Shown piece after piece: positions 22,676 through 33,716 of a stretch of DNA of 64,000 nucleotides. This DNA is from Papiliotrema nemorosa (taxonomy: Eukaryota; Basidiomycota; Tremellomycetes; Tremellales; Rhynchogastremaceae). How positions within the stretch are numbered: the stretch's first letter is position 1; every line of letters starts with the position of its first letter. The position numbers and the translations under genes were made by a program. A model generated the notes under the pieces. The model was not told the DNA's origin and did not search any database. It saw only the letters and a program-made list of their open reading frames with translations. The DNA is taken from positions 30,702 through 94,701 of the forward strand of contig JASKOT010000046.1 in assembly GCA_032158125.1 (NCBI GenBank), given 5' to 3'.

Positions 22676-23631
22676 CTTGGGTCGAATGGATTACACGCGG
22701 TGTCAGTCGACTGCTGAGTTGACAATCTGTTCGACTTTTGAGATGCGGGCCTTTATGTATCGCTGAGAGGCCGTTTTTATTTTGCCAGTACTGCCTTACT
22801 TGTCGAGACGGGACACGAAGATGAGTACCCTCTGCCCTATGTAAGCGATGGTGTCAGTCTCGCGGAGGTGAAAGTTTTCCTGCTGGCGAAGAATCTGTCA
22901 GTGAACAGCACCTCCATGCGGTACAGAGTAAGATTCATTGAAAGTCCATCTTGGCATGTCCGTCCTTGGCACGCATCCTCAAATTGGACCGTCAGCATAT
23001 CGGTGATCAGATAGGCAGTCATTCGGGGTAGCGATGTAGTCGAAGGTCAGGACTGATGGATTGTCTTGGCGAAAAAGGTTGGATCAGAGTACCCGCACGG
23101 ACATGAGATTCTGGTCGACCGGGATGTCTTGCAAGCGTCTATTCCACGGCTTCAATGATTCGATTCAAAGGGGCGGTAGCATGCATGTAGGTGTGCCGGC
23201 AAGAAAGCCGGGGTGGATCTGGCGATTGCCCTTCGCTAATGCTTGATGTACCTTGCTTTTGAAGAACCCTGCGCCTGTCCCGCCACCACCACCATTACAC
23301 ACTAATCTCGGCCCACAGTCTCCTTCGTGCCTCCTTTTCTGCCTCTGCCTGCGGATGTGAATAGTTCAATCATCAGTCTCTTGTTCCGAGGAGGAATGAG
23401 GATTCTTGGCATGCGGTATGTCACTCGAATTCGTTTCTCCGACCACCATCCGAGGTGGAGTCGAGCTCGATCCTCGACGGGATCAACGATGAATGAGGAC
23501 CTCACGAGTGGTCTTCTAAGTCAAAGTCTTTCGAAGAGACATATATAAGGTATTTTCACTCGTACAGCTCGACACTCATCGCCTTTCAGAATACCTACTT
23601 GACCTTCACACAAAGATCCCCTTTGACTAAA
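22676..23631. promoter_or_regulatory. Shared divergent promoter of the ZIP and zincophore genes
   Basis: This 956-bp region separates the two start codons. On the zincophore side a TATATAAGG box lies at 23542-23550, about 80 bp before the ATG. A perfect inverted repeat, CCGGC-aagaaa-GCCGG, lies at 23196-23211. I searched by eye for a Zap1-type site (ACCTT-N-AAGGT) and found none. Confidence 0.55.
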
Positions 23632-24660
23632 ATGATCGCTGCTCTTTCTTCTTTGGCCCTTCTCGCCGTCGGAGCTACCGCTTCGCCGATCTCTCTTGTT
23701 CCCCGAGATTTGGTAGCGTACAACGACAAAGTCACCATCCACGAGAGCTGTAATGCTACTCAACGACGAATGCTCGAACAAGCCTTGGAGTGAGTAAAAT
23801 TTCCCTTCACACTCCAGTTTGTTCAATCCGAATCCCACAAATGTGTCCCAGGCTGACTTCCCAGTGATACTTGGGAAGTAGCCACTTTCGCCAAGGAATA
23901 CACCCAAACCAACGGTCCATCAGACCCAGCCTTCCAACTCTACTTTGGAACTGACAACTCGTCTTACTCAACCGTCCTCGGAATCTGGGACTCTCTCCTC
24001 CACTCCAACAAACAAAATGTCCTCTTGCGATGCGACGATATCGATGGCAACTGCCACCAACCGGGATGGAGGGGTCACTGGCGAGGCGAGAATGGGTCGA
24101 CCGAGACTGTCATTTGCGATGCGAGTTATACCGACCGAAAGTATAACACGGCATTCTGCATGTTCGGCTTCGAACTTGCGACCGTCAAGCCGAGTTACTA
24201 CTGGAGTATCGATTTGATTCACCGACTGTTCCACGTCCCCACCATCACCAACGGTCTTGTTGATCACTTGTGAGTTTCGCTTTGGCTTCCCTCGACGGAG
24301 CTGACGAGTAGTGCTGAGGACCTGGACGAGGTGGTCGAGCTCGCTGCCCACAACGGTACTTATGCAGCTATCGACTCCAACGCTCTCCAATACTTTGCCG
24401 CTCGTAAGTGATCTCGAAATGACACTGTATCGTCGCGCTTACATCCAGACGTCTACGCCAAAGAGGTCGCCAAGGGTGGAGATGCCTGCATCGGTACCAT
24501 CGAACACGGTCACTCTCACTCCGATTCGGCCTCTCACGATGCTGCTTCTTCTGCTGCCGCGCCTACTTCCACCGAGGCCACCGCTCAAGGTGCTTCCGCC
24601 ACCACTTCCGCTGCGGGTGAATGCCACACTCACTCGGATGGTGTCGTCCACTGCGCTTAA
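23632..24660 (+). CDS. PRA1: Pra1/Zps1/Aspf2-like secreted zinc-binding protein (zincophore)
   Basis: A secreted protein of the zincin-like Pra1 group, which binds zinc outside the cell and hands it to a ZIP carrier. Exons 23632..23789, 23865..24269, 24312..24403 and 24449..24660 give 288 residues. A signal peptide (MIAALSSLALLAVGATAS) opens the protein. Conserved parts are ESCNATQRRMLEQAL, the Cys pairs in CDDIDGNC and CDASYTDRKYNTAFC, and the zincin-like helix WSIDLIHRLFHVPTI. The C terminus has HGHSHSDSASH, a Ser/Ala/Thr linker and CHTHSDGVVHC, matching the Cys/His tail known in the family. It is divergent from the ZIP transporter gene, the same pairing described for PRA1 and ZRT1 in Candida. 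Identity is strong by motif and context. Confidence 0.88.
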
Positions 24661-24996
24661 GAGACGACAACAAAGAGGGTCAGTCTATGATCCATCCCGT
24701 AGAAAGGTCTAGAAGCTCCGGTGGTCATATATCGTAGAAAGGTTAGATAGGTAGATCAGGTCAGATCGCTTCGATGCAACTTATAATGGTCATTGCTATC
24801 CTGCACTAAAGACATGCACGTTCCAGCGGCGGATTGTCTGCTTGAGATGAACCCTCGCAATTGGTAGTTGACGGACTCGAAATCGTAGGAGGGGTGCAGG
24901 CGATGTCAATGGGTCAGCGTGGGTCGATAAGTATATCCTGTGCATGCTGTGTCCCAAGTTGGTATTCCGTTGGTTTTCTTCATCTCCGCTCCCCGT
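24661..24996. other. Convergent 3' intergenic region
   Basis: The 3' flanks of the zincophore and ADE16/17 genes meet here. I see no gene and no distinct terminator signal. Confidence 0.5.
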
Positions 24997-27181
24997 TTAA
25001 TGGTGGAACTGCCATGAGCACTCCTCAATGACAGTCTGAAGGGGAAGCACGACCTACCAATCGCAAGTCGGTGTGGATGTACACCAAGTCGTTCTCGTCT
25101 GCCGCCTTGATACACTCCTTATCCATGATACTGCCACTAGCAGCAGCAATGTAAGTCGTACCACTCCTCTTGGCTCGGTGGACGTTATCCGGGAAGGGGA
25201 AGAACGCATCACTGGAGCACACCACGCCCTTCAGCTCTTTGGCGTGAGCCTCCTTCTCCTCGGCCGTGAGTGCCTCGGGGACAGTCTCGAACAGTGACTC
25301 CCATTGAGCTCGTTCTCCGCCCTCGGCAGTGAACGCTTGTCCAGTGACGAAGAGGTCAATGGCGTTGGCCTTGTCGGCTCGCTTTGTACCCTTCTTGAAA
25401 GGCAAAGCGAGGACTCGAGGGTGATGCCTCAACCACCAGTTGTCGGCCTTGTCACCTGCCAATCGAGTGCAGTGGATTCGGGATTGTTGACCGGCCCCAA
25501 GACCGATGACGGTACCGTTGAGAGCGTAGCAGACCGAGTTGGATTGGGTGTATTTGAGAGCGAGGGTAGCTACAATCAAGTCGGTCACGGCGGACTCGGG
25601 GACCTGGTCATGAGCAATCTGCTGATACACTAAGTGAGCAGGCGTACGTTCTGGTTCTTAGTCACGACGTTCTTGAACAAAGATGCGTCAATCTTGACGT
25701 CGTTTCGTCGTTGTTGCAACGAGACGCCGTAGACTTGTCGAGTCTCAATGTCGGAAGGCTCGTACGAGGGGTCCATCTATCATTCAGCTGATAGTCTTAT
25801 CTCCATGCACAGGGTGCACCCACCTGCAAGACACAGTACTTTCCGGCCTTCTTCTTCTTGAGGATCTCCAAAGCGGCATCGTCGTATCCAGGGGCAATCA
25901 CACCGTCTGAGACTTCCCGCGAGATGATCTTGGCGGTCTGAGCGTCGACAGTGTGCGAGAGCGCGATGAAGTCACCGAAAGATGACATTCGGTCGGCACC
26001 TGATCATATCAGTTAACCAGACAAATCCGATAGGAATAGACTCACCACGAGCTCGGGCGTAAGCGCAAGCCAAAGGAGAGAGATCGGTCAGATCCTCAAC
26101 TCCAAAGACCTTGGCTTCCCTCTCATCCAATGGCAGACCCACAGCGGCTCCAGCGGGCGAGACATGCTTGAACGAAGCGGCGGCAGGGAGTTGGAGCGCA
26201 GCGGCGAGCTCCTTGACAAGGGCCCAAGAGTTGAGAGCGTCGAGGAGGTTGATGTACCCCGGGCTTCCCGAGACGACTATGCGTTGAGCTTCTTTCCTTA
26301 AGAGAGTGAGTATACTCACCATTGATAGGCATCTGACCGTTCTCGACGAAAGCCTGGGCAGGCTTCTGATGAGGGTTGGCACCGTACCTCAGAGGCAACC
26401 TCTGGTATCCAACTCCAGCGGCCGCCTTGCTCTCCTCGGCGGTATCCAACGAAGCGTATTGCTTTCTGAAATAGTCTGAAATCGCAGAATCATATATTGC
26501 AGTCTGCTCAAACGCCTTCAAGGCCAAGCCTCGTCGGGTCTCCTCTGAAACCGCTCCCTTCTCCTTGAGCTCGGACACGACAGCGTCGTAATCGGAAGGC
26601 GAGCAGACAATGGAAGTTCGACCGTGATTCTTGGCTGCTGCTCGGAGAAGGGTGACTCCTCCGATATCAATCTCCTCGATAGCGCCGGCAAGGGTGCAGT
26701 CGGGTTTTTGGGTTTGAAGGACGAAGGGGTAGAGGTTGCAGACGACAAGGGTGATGGGTGAGATACCATTTTGCTCGAGATCGGCAAGGTCAGAGGGGAT
26801 GGCTCGAGAGAGAATACCTAAGTATCAGACACGCACGGGTTAGACCTGGGTGGACGGGCGTACCTCCGTGAACAGCAGGGTGGAGGGTCTTGACTCGTCC
26901 ACCGAGCATCTCAGGAGCCTTGGTGATGGAAGAAACATCCCTTTTGGTCAGTTTAAGACCACTCTCATGTACATGGTACAATCCGCTCACTCGATCTCGA
27001 GACCAGCCTCTCGGATGAGCTTGGCCGTTCCACCTGAACCGAGCAATCGGAATCCGAGCTCCTTGAGCGACTTGGCGAATGGCAGCAAGTCAGTCTTGTC
27101 GTAGACCGACAAAAGGGCTATCCAGTGAGCTCTGACCTTGCGTCAGGATATTGAATCGTGCATACCAATAGGTTGTGACAT
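24997..27181 (-). CDS. ADE16: Bifunctional AICAR transformylase / IMP cyclohydrolase
   Basis: Catalyses the last two steps of de novo IMP synthesis in the cytosol. Nine exons (27181-27166, 27117-26991, 26940-26864, 26817-26320, 26276-26046, 25999-25824, 25776-25648, 25603-25058, 25008-24997) give 603 residues, the normal family length. The N-terminal cyclohydrolase shows [45 protein letters not shown] and [15 protein letters not shown]. The transformylase part shows [43 protein letters not shown] and [19 protein letters not shown]. The last exon is only 12 nt and supplies the conserved C-terminal FHH. An intron of 44 nt before [14 protein letters not shown] resolves an apparent stop. ADE16 and ADE17 cannot be told apart by sequence alone. 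Confidence 0.96.
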
Positions 27182-28196
27182 GGTGTTGTGTGTGGGGTTG
27201 TATAAAAAGTCGGAGATGAGAGCAACGTTCAACTTTTGACTTTTCAGGGGCGCAAGTGATAAGCGCTGAACACGATGCCACGTCATGGTTCATCGTCACG
27301 TCTCAATACGCTGCCTTTGTCCTTACATGCATGCATATGACATTCAATCAAATGCATGCAGACCTTTGCACCGTGCTCTTCAGGATGGTATGAGCTAGAA
27401 GCTATGCGGTATGACAGTCGCACAGGCCAGTGGACGCATGGGTTGTGGCTGATTAGATAACTGAAAGAACCGAACTCAAGCGAAAACGAGGGAAGCATGC
27501 GTAGCTATCCATGTCGATCTCAAACTACACCGTCTAGACTGTCGCCATGCAAGCTCGCACGAGGGAGAAACCCATCTCGACGGCCGTAAAGAGCGTTTGA
27601 GATGGAACACTCTGATCTTCCCGATGGGTGCCTTGACCCGCCCCTTTGACCTTCCAGCTTATTCTCCTATCAAACCCTTCCATCCCGCTACCAGTGCATG
27701 AACATGTATCAGAAGCCCATGATACGTCTCACCAGGGTTCAAGATCGTCATCGATGTCGACAGATACATCGACACTCGCGCAGGCAAGCCAAGACTTTCG
27801 CCAATACATTGATGGGAAGGGCAGTGTTTGATGGGAGGGGATCAGTCATGCGGAAAGGAACGGGACAAGAGGTCAAGACCTTTTCATCCCTTCGATCTCA
27901 TCCTTTTGCCGCTCTTCGAATGGTATAATCAAGGACAAGAGCATCCAGTCAAATTGAACAGGTGTGTACAGTGTTTGGTTCTGGCTCATATTGCAAAGAC
28001 GGCTGGACGAGAAATCAGGCTGGTCCATCTTTGACCCGACCCCTCCTGTGTCGACTCTTCCTCCTTTCGCTCATCACTCGGCTAGAAAGAATCAAGATAC
28101 AATCTCGCAAAGGCCGGTTGAGACCGAATCACATCCTCACCTTCATCACCCGGGCTATCGCGATTTTATCGATTACGTCGGGCTGACCGGATCACC
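27182..28196. promoter_or_regulatory. Divergent promoter of ADE16 and the NDR kinase
   Basis: About 1 kb lies between two start codons on opposite strands, so it holds both promoters and probably a long kinase 5' leader. No gene, repeat or clear TATA box was found. Confidence 0.4.
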
Positions 28197-31100
28197 ATGA
28201 CAACCAAACCTGGCGCATCGCATTTTATCCATTCCGGCTTTGTCGACCTCGCCTCTCTGATCGCTTCGACCCCTTCGCGACTAGTCAGCAGTTCGAGGGT
28301 ATGGGCAAACCCTTCTGCGGGGTACAACCCTATCCCTGCTTCACCTAATGGTCTTCCAGCCAAAGAAGCAGAACCGGTGAGACCAAGGGGCGTACCGGCT
28401 GGCAGGGGTGGGAAATCCGGTGCGGTCGGAAGAGGGGGTAGAGGTGCAGGTGGTGTAGGACGATCTGGCGAGTTGAGGAGGAGAAAGGTGGATAAGAAGA
28501 TGATTGGACCTCCGACTGATTTTCGGTGAGATATGATGTCTTGAGGGAGAGAGAGAGTGCTACGCTGACGACAGACACATCTTCCATGCATCAACATTCG
28601 AGGAAGCTACAGAGCTGCTATTGAGATGGTCCATCGAAGGAGTTGATGACAAGCTGGGAGGTGAGCTTTCCCCTTTTCAAAACGAGCAGGAACATGTCAC
28701 GCTGATGGTAGACCCCGCATGGGCAAATCCCATCAAAGAGCTCGTTAAAGCTCGAGCAAAGGAACAGCAAGCGAGAGCAGTAGCTGCTGTTGTGGAGGCG
28801 ACCTATCGGCACAAAATCGCGGGGTATCCAGCGTTGTGAGTTCGACATCTCTAGCGCGGAGCTGATAATAGGAACCCACCGGGACAGCTGCACGTCGTGA
28901 ACGGTCTTCCGTCATCTATCTACTCGACGACAAACACGTCGCTCACCCCAGTATCACCTCTGAGCGGCCCCACGGCTGGCCAGACAGCGCATGCTACAGG
29001 AAGAGGGTCCTCGATCTCCCCCTTGATCGCCAACGGGTCTACCCCTAATCTCATCGCCAACTTTCCCGCAGGTTACTTTGATGCTGCGACAAACTCATCG
29101 TCCAGCGCGGGCATAACCAGTCCACCAATCAGCCCGCTCATTAACCCTTTTGCGACTCCTACACCCCCTGCGCACGTCTCGTCGCCGACCAGCATGGCGC
29201 CGCTCAACCCAAAAGTCGTTCAGGGAGACTCGGCGGGTTTGGGCAAGAATGGTCTTCCTCTTGCTCGAAAGACCGCTCCGTTGGTGATCAAGAAGAAACC
29301 ACTCCCTCCCTCGGGTACAGCTGCGGATCTTGACGGGAAGCCAGATGCAGTGTCCGGCGCCAAGGGTTCAGCGCCATCTACCCCTCGGAAGAAGATCAGT
29401 AAAGGTCCTTCGCCTACTGCCTCCCGAGCAGCTTCGTCCATACCTGGGAACGTTCCTTTCCGGGTAGTCAAGCCGTCCTTGGAGACGCTTGAGAAAGCCA
29501 TGTCTATTGCGCTCTTCTTCGAGCAGTACTACCATTCCCTCTTACGACCTCAGCTTCGACCCCACTCGACCACGACTACGCCTGGCGTTCATGCTGGAAA
29601 CTACGTTCTGAATCGAGCCCGACGTCTTGCGCAACTCGAGGCGACCTTTGCTCTGCCTGAGAATCGCTTCATGTCTGAAGCCGAGAAAGAGATTAGGCGG
29701 GAAGAACTGATCAAAGAGGAGAACATGATATTGCGGGAGAGAAGGAGGAGAGTCGATGTCAAGGCGTTTGAGATGGGCCGTGTGATTGGACATGGTGCTT
29801 TTGGGGTGGTGAAAATTGCGAGGGAGAGGCAGAGTGGGAGATTGGTAGCTATCAAGCAGCTCCGAAAGGTCGAGTAAGTTGTCTTGCCACATCGCCATTT
29901 CTGCACCCAGCTGAGGCACACAGCATGTTGCGCAAATCTCAGGAAGGGCACGTCAAGGCTGAAAAGGATGTGTTGGCGGCCGCAGCTTCCTTGTCCTCAT
30001 CCTACTCGTCTTCTCGGATCGTCCAGCTATTCTACGCATTCCAAGATACCGATCACCTCTACCTCGTCTTGGAATATATGGGCGGGGGTGATCTACTGAA
30101 TTTGTTGGTGGAACGGGATACATTCTCTGAATCCATGACTCGATTCTATGTGGCCGAGATGATTCTCGCCCTTCAGAAAACACATGCGTTGGGCTACGCT
30201 CATCGAGATATCAAACCCGACAACTTTCTCTTTGACCCGAATGGACATCTCAAAGTGTCCGATTTCGGGCTGGCGACCGATTTACATTGGGTTCACGATA
30301 CGAACTATTACGAGGCGCAACGGCAGGCATTGTTGAGGAAACATGGGATTGACCTGGATATCGGAGGACAAGGGGCAACGGCGGGGAACAAGACGAGGAG
30401 GATGAAGAGGGAAGAAGTGGAGAGGATAATGGGGAAAGAATGGTTGGAGCAGGGTAGGGGAGTGTTGACTTGGCGAGATAAGAACAGGAAGAAGCTGGCT
30501 TATTCAGTATGCGGGTACGTGGTGTCCATGACTTCGCGGATGAGGCTGACGGGCAGGACGAATTCATACATGGGTATGTTGATGGGTCTCCTTGGGAGAG
30601 ACGTACTGATCATGTAGCACCTGAAGTCATCCGGGGCCAAGGCTACGGCTTCAGCTGTGACTGGTGGTCGCTAGGCGTAATCAGTGAGCCACATCGTCCG
30701 CCACGTCTGCGAAATAGCTTATGATTAGTGTACGAGTCACTTTACGGCTATCCTCCCTTTGTCAGCTCTTCGAGACATATCACGAGACAGAAAATGTCAG
30801 TCACTTTGTGACGACGGAGCCTCGAGCTGATGCGCAGATTGAATTGGAAAACGACATTGAAATTCCCTACAAAACCACGGCTTTCCCCACAATGTCTCGA
30901 TCTCATGACCCGACTCCTGTGTGAGCCTGAAGATCGGATCGGATCGAGTCCAGCTCAGGTGTCCGTCTTGTCCACCCATACCAGCAGAGCGGGAACGCTT
31001 GGGCAGGCGAGTGGGTTTGTCGGATTTGGCAAGGACGGGGCGGAGGATATCATGCGACATCCGTGGTTTGAGGGAGTTGACTGGGATAGTGCGTTCAGTC

Positions 31101-31592
31101 GAACACCCCTTGGACGCGTCGCTAATAGCTAGACTTGCACAAGGCAGAAGCGCCGTACCAGCCAGACTTGGATGGAGACGATGATACGCGCCATTTCGAC
31201 GAGGACATCCCCGATCAAGTGAGTGCCCACCGCCTAGTCATCCCGAGGTGTTGTTGACAATCAAGCCATTGGCCCCTGCGGGCGGTGCTAATCCCGATGC
31301 TACGAAGGATCCATTGCTCCGTCATGCCAAGCACGGAGCGAACATTTTGCAGATCCGTAAAGAGCTCGCTTTCAAGGGATGGACGTTCAAAGCGCCCATC
31401 AGGAGCGGTTCAGAGTCGAGGTATGGCCATATGTCATACTTGTCTTCTGGAGGATCGAGCGAAGGCAGTGTGGAGACTATTGTAGGCCACGGGCAAGAGA
31501 CGGGCGCGATGATCTTGGAGGGCCTGGATGGGAGTGGGGAAGCGTCAAGCAAGGGTGTGGGTACGGTGAGAGCCAGAGCGCTGAGCTTGTGA
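28197..31592 (+). CDS. CBK1: NDR/LATS-family AGC kinase, Cbk1/Orb6-like, with N-terminal CRIB-like motif
   Basis: A Ser/Thr kinase of the RAM/MOR morphogenesis pathway, normally bound by a Mob2 partner. Ten exons chain in phase to 998 residues. Near residues 104-117, [14 protein letters not shown] resembles a CRIB motif. A Ser/Pro/Gly-rich disordered region follows, then the Mob-binding helices ([17 protein letters not shown]). The kinase domain has the glycine loop [15 protein letters not shown], the AIKQL lysine, [25 protein letters not shown], the long NDR activation-segment insert with [17 protein letters not shown], and [11 protein letters not shown]. The C-terminal extension holds GWTFKAPI, the likely hydrophobic-motif area. 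A 17-nt exon (30557..30573) encodes TNSYM. The kinase identity is firm; the function of the CRIB-like motif is inferred. Confidence 0.92.
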
Positions 31593-32270
31593 TGGGTTTT
31601 GAATCGAGTGACACATCATACACGGAGTAGATTGGTCTTGACGAATGATGCCTTATGCTACACTATAATGACCATGACAATTGGTTGAGAGCACTTGGGC
31701 AGAGTGCAAGTGAGACTGCGGATCAAAAAAGATGAAAGGGGTTGTTTACGACGCGTTGCCCTTCATGTCGATCAAGGAAGACACTGTCCGTCCTTCTGAC
31801 CTGCTCAACCCCGTGCCAAGGGAATTCCAGACCATGGATGGTCTTGCTCGGACTAACTTGCTATGCATCGACGCAGAGCATGAGCAGCCGATCTCCACGC
31901 GTCAAAGGGGAAGATGAACCCTGTTCCCCCCTCGCCAAACGCGTCGACGTTTCAACCGCTACCTCTTGGCCTTGTCGTGGTCTTGGCAACCCCCTCTTTG
32001 CTCCTTTCAAACGGGATGATCCCCCTTGATGCGACATTGAGAAGGGGGCTGAGGATGGGGCAAGGGGACGATGGACAGATGTATAATGGCTCGTCACCCC
32101 CTTCTTTTCCACCCTCACACCTCTCCATTCTCCTTGCCCGACCCTCCCTTTTACTCACTCAACCTGACCCCCAGAACACTCCAAGAGCTGGCTCTTAAAG
32201 TCTCATTCCCATACCCCTCACACTCTTTTCAACGCGCCATTTGTCTCCCCTTCCTTCCGCCTGACTGACC
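31593..32270. promoter_or_regulatory. Intergenic region upstream of the LPMO-like gene
   Basis: This stretch contains the kinase 3' flank and a C/T-rich leader from about 32095 to 32265 before the LPMO-like start. No other gene is supported. Confidence 0.4.
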
Positions 32271-33446
32271 ATGTCCGTCTTTACTTCTCTGGCTATGGTA
32301 GCCTGTATGGGCACTGCTGTGCAGGCCCATATGAGTCTATGGCACCCTTCCATGTTCCGCTTCAACGAGAACTACCAACCCGTCGTCCCTCTTGCCGGGC
32401 AATCTTTCAACGATTGGGTGAGTCTCACTTCCCATCGCAGCCCACTCAACCCTCACCATGATTTAGACTTGAACACCACTGATATGTAGTGGTTCCGGGG
32501 CGGACTCGACTCTCCCGGATCAGAAGTCATGTCTATCACTCCTGGTCAATCCCTGACTGTCGAGATTGCCTGCGACAAGTCCTCTACCACTTACGGCAAC
32601 AACCCCTCTTCCGACGCTTGTCCTCGAGATTCCGGAGCGTATCACGCAGGCGGAACCACAGGCGATCAATCCGGCTGGTCCGGTAACAACGAGGACGCGC
32701 TACTCGGTTGTGCCCTTGCTATCGCTTACAAATCCGATGCGAAATCTGTCCAACCGGAAGATTTCACCGTCATGTCGGTAAACGAACGATGTGTCCGTCA
32801 ACGAGATACAACATTTGAGATCCCGTCAAACCTCCCTGCATGTCCCGATGGCGAATGCACCTGTGCCTGGTTCTGGCAAGGCAAGAATTCAGCTTTGGAG
32901 ATGTACATGACGGGATTCCGGTGTAATGTCGAAGGAGGAGTAGTCACTTCTGATCTGCCGAAACCTGTCCCTCCTCGACGTGGTCAGATTAGCGGTCCGA
33001 CTCAACCCATGTACTGGGCTAATGAACCGACAAACTTGGATTACACGCCGACTTGGGAGACGAAGCCTTCCTACAACTCTGCGTTTGGTTGGAAGAATGG
33101 TGCGCAGACGTCGGCTTTCGGTGCGGGTGGTGGAGGTGGAGGAGGGGGAGGAGCCAACACGACTCGAGTGGAAGGCAACGCCCCGCAGCCTACTTCCTCG
33201 ACATTCCAAGGTGGAGGAGACGACGATGAAGAAGGCGCAACCTCCACCTCATCCAGACGACGAGGCGGAGGTCGATGGAGATCCTCAACGGTCAATAATG
33301 GACAAGGCGAAGCGACATGGTACAACCACGCTGCGAGCCCGACGGGAGGTAGCGAGGCTCGACCTACCGGAGATACCGGCTCGGCAGGCTGCAAACGAGG
33401 TCTTCGAAGTCGAAAGAGATCGGCACACCGACGATCTCACCACTAG
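32271..33446 (+). CDS. LPMO-like secreted protein with exposed N-terminal His and basic tail
   Basis: Two exons (32271..32417, 32490..33446) give 367 residues. After the signal peptide (MSVFTSLAMVACMGTAVQA) the mature chain would start HMSLWHPSMFRFN. An N-terminal His is the first half of the copper-binding His brace of lytic polysaccharide monooxygenases; candidate partner residues are the His in SGAYHAGG. Many Cys residues (CDKSS, CPRDSG, CALAIAYKSD, CPDGECTCAWFWQG, FRCNVEGG) suggest a disulfide-rich secreted fold. The second half is low complexity, with ten consecutive Gly-containing codons near residue 235, an acidic stretch and a strongly basic C terminus (CKRGLRSRKRSAHRRSHH). Similar proteins are common in basidiomycetes, with activity mostly untested. 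It might act in copper handling rather than polysaccharide cleavage. Confidence 0.7.
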
Positions 33447-33716
33447 TTGGCTTCGTCGGGGGACCTTGAGGTGGAAGAGTGGGACAAGTTAGCGGTGGAT
33501 GCGATTGATTCGCGTCTGGCCTTTGCGATACATCGCTTCAGGGCATCTTTGTACTTGATTCTTGCGTGGACGAGGCGGCAAGTTTTACGGACCCAACTGG
33601 TTGGGTCCGCATACTTATGCATATCGTACTGTATATGCCTCAATCCGTCGATAATAACTTGTCATGTTGCAAGGTCATCTACCAGATCCCGGAAACTCCC
33701 TCTTCTCACCTCAAGC

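Noticed and set aside
25604..25647. Apparent stop codon inside the ADE16 transformylase domain
   Set aside because: A 44-nt intron with a GTACGC donor and a CAG acceptor removes it and joins TKNQN to VPESAV in the conserved order.
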